Shown in pieces: positions 1 through 8,149 of a stretch of 17,301 nucleotides of DNA; position 1 is the stretch's first letter; each line of letters starts with the position of its first letter. Under the pieces are notes generated by a model. It ran no database searches. It was not told the DNA's origin and saw nothing but the letters and a program-made list of their open reading frames with translations. The DNA lies in NCBI GenBank assembly GCA_021851465.1, contig JAJZDL010000032.1, positions 1 through 17,301 of the forward strand. Reading direction: 5' to 3'. A program made the translations under genes and the position numbers. Source of the DNA: Acidobacteriota bacterium (GTDB taxonomy: Bacteria > Acidobacteriota > Terriglobia > Terriglobales > Acidobacteriaceae).

Positions 1-740
1 GCGACGTCGAGATCCTCGACAAGGACGTGTACATCTGCACCGTGAGCGAGGGCGGCAAGATCGACATGGAGATGCGCCTGAAGCGCGGGCGCGGGTATAT
101 TTCGGCGGACAAGAACTTCGACGCAGACCTGGGGCTTGGGTTCATTCCGATCGACAGCGTCCATTCCCCGGTGCGCAAGGTGAACTATCTGGTGGAGGCT
201 GCGCGGCTGGGCCAGATCACGGACTACGACAAGCTGACCGTGGAGATATGGACCAACGGCACCGTATTTCCAGCCGATGCACTTGGCCTCTCCGCGAAGC
301 TGCTAAAAGACCACATGAGCATCTTCATCAACTTCGAGGAGGAGATGGAGGCGGGGCATGAACTTCTGGACGGGCCTGCGCTGCACAACGAGAACCTGAA
401 CCGGTCGGTGGAGGAGCTTGAGCTTTCGGTGCGCAGCTACAACTGCCTGAAGAACGCCAACATTGCGACCATCGGCGAGCTGATCCAGAAGACCGAAGCC
501 GAGATGCTGAAGACCAAGAACTTCGGACGCAAGAGCCTGAATGAGATCAAAGAGATTCTGGCGCAGATGGGGCTGTCTCTGGGGATGAAGATCGACGAGC
601 ACGGGAACCCGCAGCCTGGGCCGACATCGGTGTTGCCGGCTGCGACATTGGCGGCGAGCTTCGGCGATTTCGACGATGACGATGACGATGACGATGACGA
701 GGACGATGATGACCTGGTCGACGAGGCTGAGAACTTCTAG
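1..740 (+). CDS. rpoA: DNA-directed RNA polymerase subunit alpha, 5'-truncated by window edge
   Basis: This is the alpha subunit of RNA polymerase, which dimerises to nucleate core enzyme assembly and whose C-terminal domain (CTD) binds UP elements and activators. The gene enters from the left edge; the first full in-frame codon is at position 3 and the read-through residues (DVEILDKDV, then SEGGKIDMEMRLKRGRGY) match the middle of the N-terminal domain, so roughly the first 110 residues lie outside. The alpha-CTD is clear around bases 410-590, with LELSVRSYNCLKNANIATIG and KTKNFGRKSLNEIKEIL, including the Arg of VRSYNC that corresponds to the DNA-contacting Arg265 of E. coli. After the CTD comes an extra tail of about 45 residues containing 14 consecutive acidic residues (bases 672-713). 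The usual downstream rplQ is absent; the next gene is convergent. The GTG at 27 is internal, not a start. Identification is very secure. Confidence 0.98.
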   Translation, partial: DVEILDKDVYICTVSEGGKIDMEMRLKRGRGYISADKNFDADLGLGFIPIDSVHSPVRKVNYLVEAARLGQITDYDKLTVEIWTNGTVFPADALGLSAKLLKDHMSIFINFEEEMEAGHELLDGPALHNENLNRSVEELELSVRSYNCLKNANIATIGELIQKTEAEMLKTKNFGRKSLNEIKEILAQMGLSLGMKIDEHGNPQPGPTSVLPAATLAASFGDFDDDDDDDDDEDDDDLVDEAENF

Positions 741-835
741 AAAAGGCTTGGACTAGTTTCCAGGTTTGCCACTTAAAGCCGGTCACAGACTTGGGGAATG
801 TTCACCGCGTCATAGAGTGGCTTGGTATGTACAAC

Positions 836-886
836 GGGGCGTACTGAGTGCCGGAGGTTCCGGTGCTCAGTACGCCCCGGAGTTTT
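836..886 (+). terminator. Strong hairpin terminator after rpoA
   Basis: A 13-bp perfect stem (bases 836-848 pairing with 866-878, GGGGCGTACTGAG / CTCAGTACGCCCC) is extended inward by further C-G pairs around a short loop. It is followed by GGAGTTTTA, a short T tract on the plus strand. It lies about 95 nt after the rpoA stop and immediately beyond the stop of the convergent VWFA-related gene. The plus orientation suits a Rho-independent terminator of the rpoA operon. The minus orientation lacks a T run, although the stem could still protect the 3' end of the convergent mRNA. Confidence 0.75.
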
Positions 887-3080
887 ATAGTGTTCCTGTT
901 GTCGAAGCGGCTGGTGGGATTGCGGCCACAGGGGTGGTTGTGGGCGCGGCCGACGGAAGAATGCGCACCGCCATGCGCGGGAAGGTGAAGCTGCCACCCG
1001 CGTCGTCGATGACGTTGACCTGGCAGACGTAGGTTCCTGGCTTCAACCCGGCGAGCGGTACATCGAACTGGAAGCCGACGGCATCGCGCTCCGGGATGTT
1101 GATGGCGGTGGCCTCGACCGTCGGGGTCTGATAGACTTTGACCCCGCCGAGCATGAACTCGATGCTGGTGAGCACATGCACGGGCGCTACTTCCTTCTTT
1201 GAGAGGCCGGGAGTGGATGCCTGGGCGGGCGCGTCCTTGTCCTTGGTGGGGCTGTAGACCTCGTAGAGGAAGTTGAGCTTCTGGTCCTGGCGGAAGACAT
1301 GGGGGACGTTCGGCACCCACGCCACTCCATCGCGAACCAGAGGATCGATGGATTTCTTTTCCTTGTCCGGGGTGCTCTGGCTGGACATGACGACGGAGCT
1401 CATCTTGAGCGGGGTTTTCTTCATGTCTGGGACCACAATGTCGGTCTCGAAGCTGCCCATGTTTCCGGTCTGGTTTTCGCGCACGACGAACTTGAAGTGG
1501 TACTTGCCGGGGGCGAGGGTGAAGCCGGTGGAGTACTGCACGTTCTTCTTCTGCACCTGCTGGTTGGCATCGACGGCCAGTTTGATGGTCTGGCGGACCT
1601 GGCCGACGATGATGTTCTCGGCGTCCCTGACCTGGCCCAGAATGTCGATGGTGGCCTTGTCCTTGTCCTTTTCCTGTACGGCGTTGATCTGCGATCCGGG
1701 AACGACCAGCGAGATGGGGATGTAGAACTTGCCATCGGTGAGCCGGAAGTAGAGCGCCTGGAGGTATACGGAGACGTCAGTGGCCGGGATGTCACTGCGC
1801 ATCTGCTCGTTGAGGGCGTATTCGCGGTCTTCGCTGTTTTGGGACTTGAAGTTCGCTGCTGCGTAGTAGCCGGGTCGGTATTCGAGCTTGGCATCGGGGT
1901 GGCCGATCAGCTTGATGGTCAGATGGCGGTATCTGCCATCCTCGCGCGGGTCGGTCGATTTGTAACCGATGATGTAGTAGGCCTCTGTGTCGTGCTGCAC
2001 CTGCTGGAATGCTGGGCCAAAGTCGTTGGAATCGACAAAGAGCTTGCCGCCGGTGTCGCTTGCGAGAGTGCCGAGGGTCTCCTGCGAGCTGAAGTTGGAG
2101 TTCAACTGGTTCTGCATGGCCGCGCCGCTATAGGCGGAGGTTCCGCGGATGCTGCCTGAGGAGGCATCGCCCACGGGATTGAGCGCCTGCAGGCCGCGCA
2201 CGTCCACTGCGTAGAGAGCAGTATCGCCTTTGACGCACTCGTTGGTGGCGGCGCGGATGCTGGCCTGGTTTTCGATTCCCTGACGGGTGAGGCCGCCGGA
2301 GAAGTACAACATGCTCTTCTTCTGCTCGAGCTTGTCCATGGCCTTGCAGACGGTGCGGACGGCGTAGAGTTGGCGGTCGGTATTGAGGGCGTTGAACTCG
2401 CTGTCGTCGGCGACGAAGCTGGAGGAGTTGTCGGAGGTTCCGTCGGTTCCTCCGCCTTCGCTGCCCAGTGCATACCCTGAGCTTTCCGTTGGGTCGTACT
2501 TGCTGACGGCGGCGAGCAGCGCCTGCTTGTCGTTGGTGAAGTCCTGGTCCATGCTGACAGCGGAGACCAGGCTGACGGTCGCTGCCATGTCCGCCGGGGC
2601 CATGTGGTTGTTGATGTAATCCTTTGCCGCGTCCACCGCTCGCTCGATGTCCTCGGGCTGCATGCTGCTGAGGTCGAAGAACATGACGATGAGGCGGCGG
2701 TCTTTCAACTCTTGTGGCTTGGCGGCGAAGTCGTTGTTGACCAGGTCGGCGATGGTCTTCTTCTGCGTGGTCGTAGTCCCCGACACCGTTTTATCCTCCG
2801 CCAGCGTGGCGGCCCCATCGACGTTCTGGTAGTCGAAGGATGTAATGTGCTGGGGCCTATTGTCCTCGAAGACCTGGAAGTCGCTTTGCGTCAGACCTTT
2901 GATTACTGCTCCTGTTTTCTTGTCGCGCACGACGACGTTGGTCAACACGCGATTGACGTTTGCCACGAGCGTCTCCGTCTTGGTGTTGGCCACCTGCTGT
3001 TGCGCCACGGCCGCTATCGGCACACCCGCCGGTGAAGCTGCCATTCCCACCACTAAAACCGCCGCTATTGCTCGCCGCAT
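885..3080 (-). CDS. Acidobacterial VWFA-related domain protein, exported
   Basis: A 731-residue exported protein of the family known as the VWFA-related acidobacterial domain (TIGR03436 type). Visible features: a signal peptide (MRRAIAAVLVVGMAASPAGV...AVAQ, residues about 1-27); the family's N-terminal block VVVRDKKTGAVIKGLTQSDFQVFEDN (about 49-74); a VWA-like core from about residue 128 (RRLIVMFFDLSSMQPEDI) to about 350; and a beta-rich C-terminal half with Ig-like strands ending near residue 707. D136-L-S138-S139-M140 stands where a VWA MIDAS would be D-x-S-x-S, so the metal site is imperfect. The start at 3080 is chosen because the signal peptide follows it and GAGGAG lies 7 nt upstream; the frame remains open to 3584 without support. 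It lies 218 bp downstream of the TonB-dependent receptor on the same strand. VWFA proteins of this type often neighbour such receptors; the role is unknown, and an envelope binding function is inference. Confidence 0.88.
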   Translation of the reverse strand: MRRAIAAVLVVGMAASPAGVPIAAVAQQQVANTKTETLVANVNRVLTNVVVRDKKTGAVIKGLTQSDFQVFEDNRPQHITSFDYQNVDGAATLAEDKTVSGTTTTQKKTIADLVNNDFAAKPQELKDRRLIVMFFDLSSMQPEDIERAVDAAKDYINNHMAPADMAATVSLVSAVSMDQDFTNDKQALLAAVSKYDPTESSGYALGSEGGGTDGTSDNSSSFVADDSEFNALNTDRQLYAVRTVCKAMDKLEQKKSMLYFSGGLTRQGIENQASIRAATNECVKGDTALYAVDVRGLQALNPVGDASSGSIRGTSAYSGAAMQNQLNSNFSSQETLGTLASDTGGKLFVDSNDFGPAFQQVQHDTEAYYIIGYKSTDPREDGRYRHLTIKLIGHPDAKLEYRPGYYAAANFKSQNSEDREYALNEQMRSDIPATDVSVYLQALYFRLTDGKFYIPISLVVPGSQINAVQEKDKDKATIDILGQVRDAENIIVGQVRQTIKLAVDANQQVQKKNVQYSTGFTLAPGKYHFKFVVRENQTGNMGSFETDIVVPDMKKTPLKMSSVVMSSQSTPDKEKKSIDPLVRDGVAWVPNVPHVFRQDQKLNFLYEVYSPTKDKDAPAQASTPGLSKKEVAPVHVLTSIEFMLGGVKVYQTPTVEATAINIPERDAVGFQFDVPLAGLKPGTYVCQVNVIDDAGGSFTFPRMAVRILPSAAPTTTPVAAIPPAASTTGTL

Positions 3081-3130
3081 CGCTATCTCCTCTACAGTCT
3101 TCCGTGTGCTCTGGGGGGGACTGGATAAGA

Positions 3131-3168
3131 GCCTTGGCCAAGATGCATGCATCCCCCGGGGCCAAGGC
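3131..3168 (-). promoter_or_regulatory. Inverted repeat in the VWFA gene leader
   Basis: GCCTTGGCC (3131-3139) and GGCCAAGGC (3160-3168) form a perfect 9-bp stem with a 20-nt loop that itself contains the palindrome ATGCATGCAT. It lies 51-88 nt upstream of the VWFA start codon. It could be an mRNA hairpin (a weak terminator of receptor read-through, or a translational element) or a protein-binding site. On the minus strand it is followed by TCTTATCC, not a true T run, so the role is open. Confidence 0.35.
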
Positions 3169-3298
3169 ACCCCATATGATTTGACGTTCATGGACGAGTT
3201 AAAGACCGTCCCGATCAAAACCAATTGCAATCGAAGTTCGTACGGGCCATCGCCGCAAATCGATACAGAGCGTTCCAAGCCACAACGGACACCGGTTG

Positions 3299-6200
3299 TC
3301 AGAAGCGGTAGCGGGCCAGGTAGGTCATAGAGCGCATTCCCGCGTATGAGGTCACCTGTCCGAAGGTTGGTGCGTTGAGCTGGGTACTGACGCCCAAGTA
3401 CTGCGAGGTGTTCAAAGCGTTGCTTGCCGTGATGCGCGTCTCCAGACTGCGCGTTCCTCCGAAGGAGAAGGTGCGCGCGAGCGACCCGTTGAACGACACA
3501 GTTCCAGGAAGCTCGATGGAGTTGCGCGTGGCATCGCCGTAGGTCCCGGTGGGCGGTGCGGAAAACGCCGCCTTGTTGAACCAATCGGTGAGCGTGCCCG
3601 CGCCGTGAATCCGCTGGCCGGGAACGCGGTTTGGGCGCAGGGAGTTGCCCGATCCGGCGGCGATCTCAGCGGGGGTGCCCCCATAGGACGGAGTTTGGAA
3701 GAACCCTGTTGCGAAGGTATAGGTGCCGGAGATGGAGTAACCGTCGAGGATCTTCGACAGCACGCCGCCCTGGTTGAGAAAGGCGCGGTTGGGGCCGAAG
3801 GGCGGTTCGATGACGAAGTTGCCGCTGAGCACATGGCGCCGGTCGAAGCTGGAGTTGCTCTCCTCGGCGCCCAGGTTCTGATCGTCCTGGGCGATGGAGC
3901 TGCCGCTGCCGCCAACGGAAGAGGCATCGTCGATGGAGTGCGAGTAGGTGTAGGTTGCCTGGAGCGCGATGCCTTTGTGCATCCGCTCGCGCGCGTTGAC
4001 CGCAAGCGCATTGCTGCGCTGATAGCCGAGCGAGTCCTCGTAGGTGAACTGGCCGGAGGCCGGGTCGAGAATCCCAAGGGCGTTGCGGTTGGGGGCGCGC
4101 AGCATGTCCAGATTGCCTGCGTAGGATCCTGTGTAGTCGATGTTGAGCACGACGCCCTGAGGCAGAGTGCGCTGGATGCCCAGGTTGTAGACCTCCACCT
4201 GGCCCAGGCGATAGTTGGGATCGACGCCATAGTTGCTCTGCGTGGTCTGCGTGGAGCAGTTGAAGCCGGTGGATTGCTGGTACTGAGTGTTCAACGACAT
4301 GTTTGCCGGCGTGCATGTGGTCTGGCTGGTGGGGGTGCTCAGGGTGTTGACCTGGGTGATGGCGAAGGGCTGCTGGAAGGCAAGCTTTGTGGCGAAGCGC
4401 GCATACTGCCCGGTGTTGTAGTTGATTCCGAAGCCCGAGCGCACTACGGTGTTTTTCGTCCAACTGAACTTGGGCGACCATGCAACGGATACGCGGGGCG
4501 AGAACATGGACTTGTCCGGATTGACGAGCGTGGGGGGCGTGCCGAACTGACTGGCGGTCTGGGCGCATCCGGCTGCCGCCGTAGCGCACACGTTGTTGAT
4601 CTGCAGGTTGGGGTAATTGCCCGACAGGTTCAGGTTCACGAGGTGGTTGTACTTCTCCGAGTAGGGCGAGAAGTACTCCCAGCGCAGGCCGTAGCTGAAG
4701 GTCAAGTTGGCCATGGCGCGCCAGTCGTCCTGCACATACCAGTCCCACGCGTTGCCGCGCAGGTAGATCTTGCTCAGACCGACGGTGATCGCCGTCTGCT
4801 GAGGCAGGCCAAGCAGCAGGTCTGCGACGGGCGATCCGCTGGCGGTAAACGAGCAGGGTTGCGATGAGGAGGGCACGCAGGTCTGCTCCGCCGGGTTCTC
4901 GGTCGAGTATCCCGAGAAGGTGAATGAGCCAAGATCTCCGCCGGTGCCGATGGAATCGAGGTGGATGCGATGGAAGTCGAGGCCGTAACGCATGTTGTGG
5001 CGCTTGTGGACCCAGCTCACGAAGTCCGAGAACGTGATCGTCTGGTTCAAGGTGCTGGTCGGCGTTGCGTCGCCGAGGCCGGTCAACCCGGTCAGGCCGA
5101 TCGACGGAATCCCGAAGTAGAAGGGATTGCTGTAGACGGTCGGGTTGCCAACAAAGACGCCAGCCGTCACAGCCGGGTTTACGGGCCCATTGGTGAAGTA
5201 GTTGGTTGCTTCGCTGAGCGAACGGTTCCAGCCCAGCGTGGCCGTACTGTTGATGCGTCCGTAGCCGATGGTGTACGCGCTGGAGAGGCTATATCCATTT
5301 GTCACCGAACTTCCGCCGAGCTGCGGGGAGAAGCTCTCGGCAGCGTTGGCCGAGTGAGAGTAGGCGAAGTTTTCGGCGATGCTCTGGCGCAGTACGGGCG
5401 AGGCATTCTGGTTGCGCCCGCCACCGCCACCGCGTCCGCCGCCAAAGCCGCCGCCACCTCGTCCGCCGCGTACCGGCGCCGCGCCGAAGCTGCGGTTGTA
5501 GCGCGCCGAGATCTGCGACGAACCGGAGGTGCCTGGGATGTTTGCCTGGTAGTTGTCCAGCGTCTGCGTTGGCGTAATGTTTGGCAAGGGGTAGTAGTTC
5601 ATCAGGGCCTGTCCGGCAGCGCTCAACTCGTCCTGCGGAATGCAGGCCGTGGGATTGGGGTCGATCGCATAGAGGGCTGAAAGGCAGTTTGTGTTGCCGA
5701 ATTGCTGGCCGGTGTTGGGATCGAAGTATTGCTGCCCTGGGAGCACTTGTTGCGCCTGAAATGCGGGTGTCAGATCGCCCAACCTCTCCGCCTGAGTGGG
5801 CACGATGTCCTGTGGGCTGGTTGGCGTTGTGTTCTTGGTTGCCTGGATGCTGATAAATACGAACTGCTTGGGGTTGGGGGTCGTCCAGCCTGGGATGTAG
5901 GGCGTTCCGGTAAAGCTGGCGATCAGGGTGTTGTGGTCGGCCTGCGGCTTGGGGATCGGGATTCCTGTCACGGAGTGGCTGTCCGCATTCAGCGCATTGT
6001 CCGAGCCGGTGTAGGCGAGCGATCCGTGCCATGCGTTGGGGTTCTGCCCGCGGAACCCGCCGAACCCGCCGCCGAATCCGCCACCGCCGCCGAACCCGCC
6101 ACCGCCGCGTCCACCGCCAAAGCCGCCACCGCCACCAAATCCTCCTCCACCGGGTCCACCCGGTCCACCGCCGCCTGGGCCGCCTGGACCGGCAGGAAAT

Positions 6201-7162
6201 GTGCCGGACTGCATCACGCCGCTGAGCGTACCGGCGATGTCTCCATTGTTGAAGCCGTTGCGTTGCATGTCCTGAATGCGGTTCTGCAGATCTTCCTGGC
6301 TGAAGGTAGCGAGCCCGTTGATCTGGCCCTGCTGGCCGGTGACTGCGATCGATTCACTGGCATCGGTAGAACTATCGCCGCTCACTGAGGGAAGTTCTGT
6401 ACCGATGTTTCCCTGGCCGGTGCTTGCATCGGTCAGATCCTGGTCCTCGTTGCCCTGGACCGTCAGCGATTGGCTGCCACGTCCGACGCGTGCAACAGTG
6501 CCCGCCGCGGCGCCGCGAGCGGCAAGTCCAGTTCTGCCAGCGACCGCACCGGCAGCGGTTGCGGATTTACCGGCGGCTGTTGTCGTCTGCGTTGCAGCGA
6601 CCCGCGAGGCGAGATCCACCTTGAGGTCCGCCGATTGAATGGGCAGGCCGCCGTTCTGGCCGGATGCATTCACCACGACCTCTTGCGTAACGGATGCAAA
6701 ACCGGTGAGGTCGGTCTGCAAGACATAGCGACCGTTGAGAGGCACACTCATCTGGAATGCGCCGTCGATGTCGGTGGTGGTCGCGTATTTTTTCCCGGTC
6801 AACGAGTTGGTTGCGGTGACTGCGACGCCGGGCAGGGGAACACCGCCGACGGACTTCACCGTGCCTTTAATGACCCCGCCCTGGGGCGTGTCGGAGAGGA
6901 TCGCGGCAGTTGTAGCGGGGGCAGGTTGGACTGCCGGCGATTGCGCGGATGCCGCCGGAGCAGTCGAGGTCGGCACAGCCGCAGCGGGGGCAGACGGAGT
7001 TTGCGAGACCGGAGCGGCTTCAGTTGAAGCAGGGGCAGCTTGCGCCAAAGCCGCCGTTGCAAAACCAACGGAGACGACGCCCAGCAGCGACGAACCCATT
7101 GCCAGCATAGCCATAACCATAACCGGCACCACAAACCGCCTCAGTGTATTCACTTGCAGCAC
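3299..7162 (-). CDS. TonB-dependent receptor-like outer-membrane protein with Gly-rich inserts
   Basis: A 1287-residue outer-membrane beta-barrel protein of the acidobacterial TonB-dependent receptor group, probably for uptake of an organic substrate not identifiable here. In order: a signal peptide ending near ALAQA (about residue 43); an Ala/Pro-rich linker to about 90; a carboxypeptidase-regulatory-like Ig fold (GVIKGTVKSVGGVPLPGVAV, about 96-165); a poorly conserved stretch where a plug is expected; a Gly-rich tract (about 322-372); a second Gly-rich tract (about 562-587); and barrel strands to the C-terminal aromatic ending LARYRF. Several closely spaced Cys pairs suggest disulfide-bonded surface loops. 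GTG at 7162 is preferred because GGGAG sits 7 nt upstream; the GTG at 7168 would leave only 1 nt between that motif and the start. A canonical plug and TonB box are not obvious, so strict TonB dependence is less sure than membership of the barrel family. The VWFA gene follows on the same strand. Confidence 0.87.
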   Translation of the reverse strand: MLQVNTLRRFVVPVMVMAMLAMGSSLLGVVSVGFATAALAQAAPASTEAAPVSQTPSAPAAAVPTSTAPAASAQSPAVQPAPATTAAILSDTPQGGVIKGTVKSVGGVPLPGVAVTATNSLTGKKYATTTDIDGAFQMSVPLNGRYVLQTDLTGFASVTQEVVVNASGQNGGLPIQSADLKVDLASRVAATQTTTAAGKSATAAGAVAGRTGLAARGAAAGTVARVGRGSQSLTVQGNEDQDLTDASTGQGNIGTELPSVSGDSSTDASESIAVTGQQGQINGLATFSQEDLQNRIQDMQRNGFNNGDIAGTLSGVMQSGTFPAGPGGPGGGGPGGPGGGGFGGGGGFGGGRGGGGFGGGGGFGGGFGGFRGQNPNAWHGSLAYTGSDNALNADSHSVTGIPIPKPQADHNTLIASFTGTPYIPGWTTPNPKQFVFISIQATKNTTPTSPQDIVPTQAERLGDLTPAFQAQQVLPGQQYFDPNTGQQFGNTNCLSALYAIDPNPTACIPQDELSAAGQALMNYYPLPNITPTQTLDNYQANIPGTSGSSQISARYNRSFGAAPVRGGRGGGGFGGGRGGGGGRNQNASPVLRQSIAENFAYSHSANAAESFSPQLGGSSVTNGYSLSSAYTIGYGRINSTATLGWNRSLSEATNYFTNGPVNPAVTAGVFVGNPTVYSNPFYFGIPSIGLTGLTGLGDATPTSTLNQTITFSDFVSWVHKRHNMRYGLDFHRIHLDSIGTGGDLGSFTFSGYSTENPAEQTCVPSSSQPCSFTASGSPVADLLLGLPQQTAITVGLSKIYLRGNAWDWYVQDDWRAMANLTFSYGLRWEYFSPYSEKYNHLVNLNLSGNYPNLQINNVCATAAAGCAQTASQFGTPPTLVNPDKSMFSPRVSVAWSPKFSWTKNTVVRSGFGINYNTGQYARFATKLAFQQPFAITQVNTLSTPTSQTTCTPANMSLNTQYQQSTGFNCSTQTTQSNYGVDPNYRLGQVEVYNLGIQRTLPQGVVLNIDYTGSYAGNLDMLRAPNRNALGILDPASGQFTYEDSLGYQRSNALAVNARERMHKGIALQATYTYSHSIDDASSVGGSGSSIAQDDQNLGAEESNSSFDRRHVLSGNFVIEPPFGPNRAFLNQGGVLSKILDGYSISGTYTFATGFFQTPSYGGTPAEIAAGSGNSLRPNRVPGQRIHGAGTLTDWFNKAAFSAPPTGTYGDATRNSIELPGTVSFNGSLARTFSFGGTRSLETRITASNALNTSQYLGVSTQLNAPTFGQVTSYAGMRSMTYLARYRF

Positions 7163-7862
7163 GATCACACTCCCATGACAGATCGATCGATATAAACCAG
7201 AAGCAACGGACAGCGACGAATCGACATCGAACGACTAAATCTGCGATCTCTATTTTTTACAGCTTTAGATACTGGTGTTACTGCTTGTTGCTACAGGGCT
7301 TCCGCTAGCGAAGCGGGGCCACTTTCCATGGACTACAGCGACAAAACGATCTTCCAGTCCGCAGGCCCAAGCTGAAAGACTTGATTCCTGCGGTGGTGGA
7401 GCAGGCGTCTTCGTCGCTGAAGCAGCAGGAGAGATACTGCGACGATCGCGCTCAACCGAAAAAATATCTCATTGTCCGTTCTTCCGATCCATTTCACCTG
7501 TTCGGAATCTACCGATACAGACGGAGAGCCGCTCTGAAAGGACGCGACTGCGCCGAATTAATTTCGGTTCCGTTGCGCGGCTGACTGTCGAGACATGTGC
7601 CGTTTGCGCGCGCCCCTGGCCCGTGCTTTCGCGCAAAAGCGGTAGATATGAAGCCTTCGCAGGTGGCGTGGAGACGCCCACGATCGACCGCGCCGTGGCG
7701 TCGTTTGTCGGGCTGTGAATTTCAGCCTGGCGTCCGCTGTTCTGTCGTCAACGGTGCAGCCCATTCGACTCGCGGACGGGAGCAGCGCCTGAATCAGGTT
7801 GCCGTCTCGCAAGGCCAGCGAACAAGCATCGAGGTTGTGGGCCTGAGTGGAGTGCGAATTGG
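7163..7862. other. Long spacer without a credible gene
   Basis: About 700 nt lie between the divergent receptor gene and the PEP-CTERM leader. Open frames here (for example plus 7275-7718, minus 7558-7812) lack a ribosome-binding site and have no recognisable protein character. Visible small symmetries are ATCGATCGAT (7182-7191) just upstream of the receptor's Shine-Dalgarno, an imperfect hairpin at 7298-7314, and CCGAA-TTAAT-TTCGG (7553-7567), which could be an operator. The receptor promoter must lie here, but I cannot place convincing -35/-10 boxes. Confidence 0.5.
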
Positions 7863-7937
7863 AGGTAACTTATGACGCCGCACGCAAGTAACTTATTCAA
7901 GGGGCATAAATAAAGCGGTTTTATTACCATTGATTGC
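7863..7937 (+). promoter_or_regulatory. Conserved leader block, copy 1, upstream of first PEP-CTERM gene
   Basis: This block matches a second one upstream of the downstream paralogue (8996-9074). It contains GGTAAC (7864-7869), AGTAAC (7887-7892, the core exactly 23 bp further on) and the inverted half TTACC (7924-7928), followed by CATTGATTG. The two copies differ by a 2-nt indel between the second and third motifs. A further shared stretch, ACGGAATT-CCTG, lies nearer the gene (about 8057-8068). Direct plus inverted GTAAC halves suggest a multi-site operator or a structured leader; no known riboswitch class was recognised. Confidence 0.5.
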
Positions 7938-8149
7938 TATCTAAACAACAAGCAACTCCATATATTTGGATGCAGCAGGACTGAAGATTTCTTGTCTATC
8001 GGCCGTTGCAGGCTGCCAGGTGAGAATGGGATCTACATTGATTCTGTAACGGGCGACGGAATTCCTGTCAGTTGCAAATGATCGTTTTGAGCAGTGATTG
8101 CCGTACTTGCGTTGTACTTTGTTGCACTGCGATTTTCAGGAGATACACA

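Noticed and set aside
3283..3298. Hairpin directly after the first receptor stop as a terminator
   Set aside because: The stem is short, has a bulge, and has no T run on the transcribed side.
3081..3584. N-terminal extension of the VWFA-related frame
   Set aside because: The extension precedes a good signal peptide with its own Shine-Dalgarno at 3080 and overlaps the end of the receptor gene.
3605..4867. 420-residue open frame on the plus strand
   Set aside because: It is antisense to the first receptor barrel, whose frame has clear family motifs; the plus product has no recognisable protein character and reflects GC-rich codon bias.
6036..6275. Pro-rich plus-strand frame resembling a proline-rich protein
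   Set aside because: It is the reverse complement of the Gly-rich tract in the receptor gene.
7275..7718. 147-residue plus-strand frame in the long spacer
   Set aside because: GTG start, no Shine-Dalgarno, no hydrophobic or domain pattern, and no recognised similarity.
7558..7812. 84-residue minus-strand frame in the long spacer
   Set aside because: No ribosome-binding site; Arg/Ala-rich composition typical of a shadow frame.
8000..8149. Sigma-54 promoter, as used by some exosortase-linked genes
   Set aside because: No GG-N10-GC pair in a TGGCAC-N5-TTGC context was found upstream of either PEP-CTERM gene.
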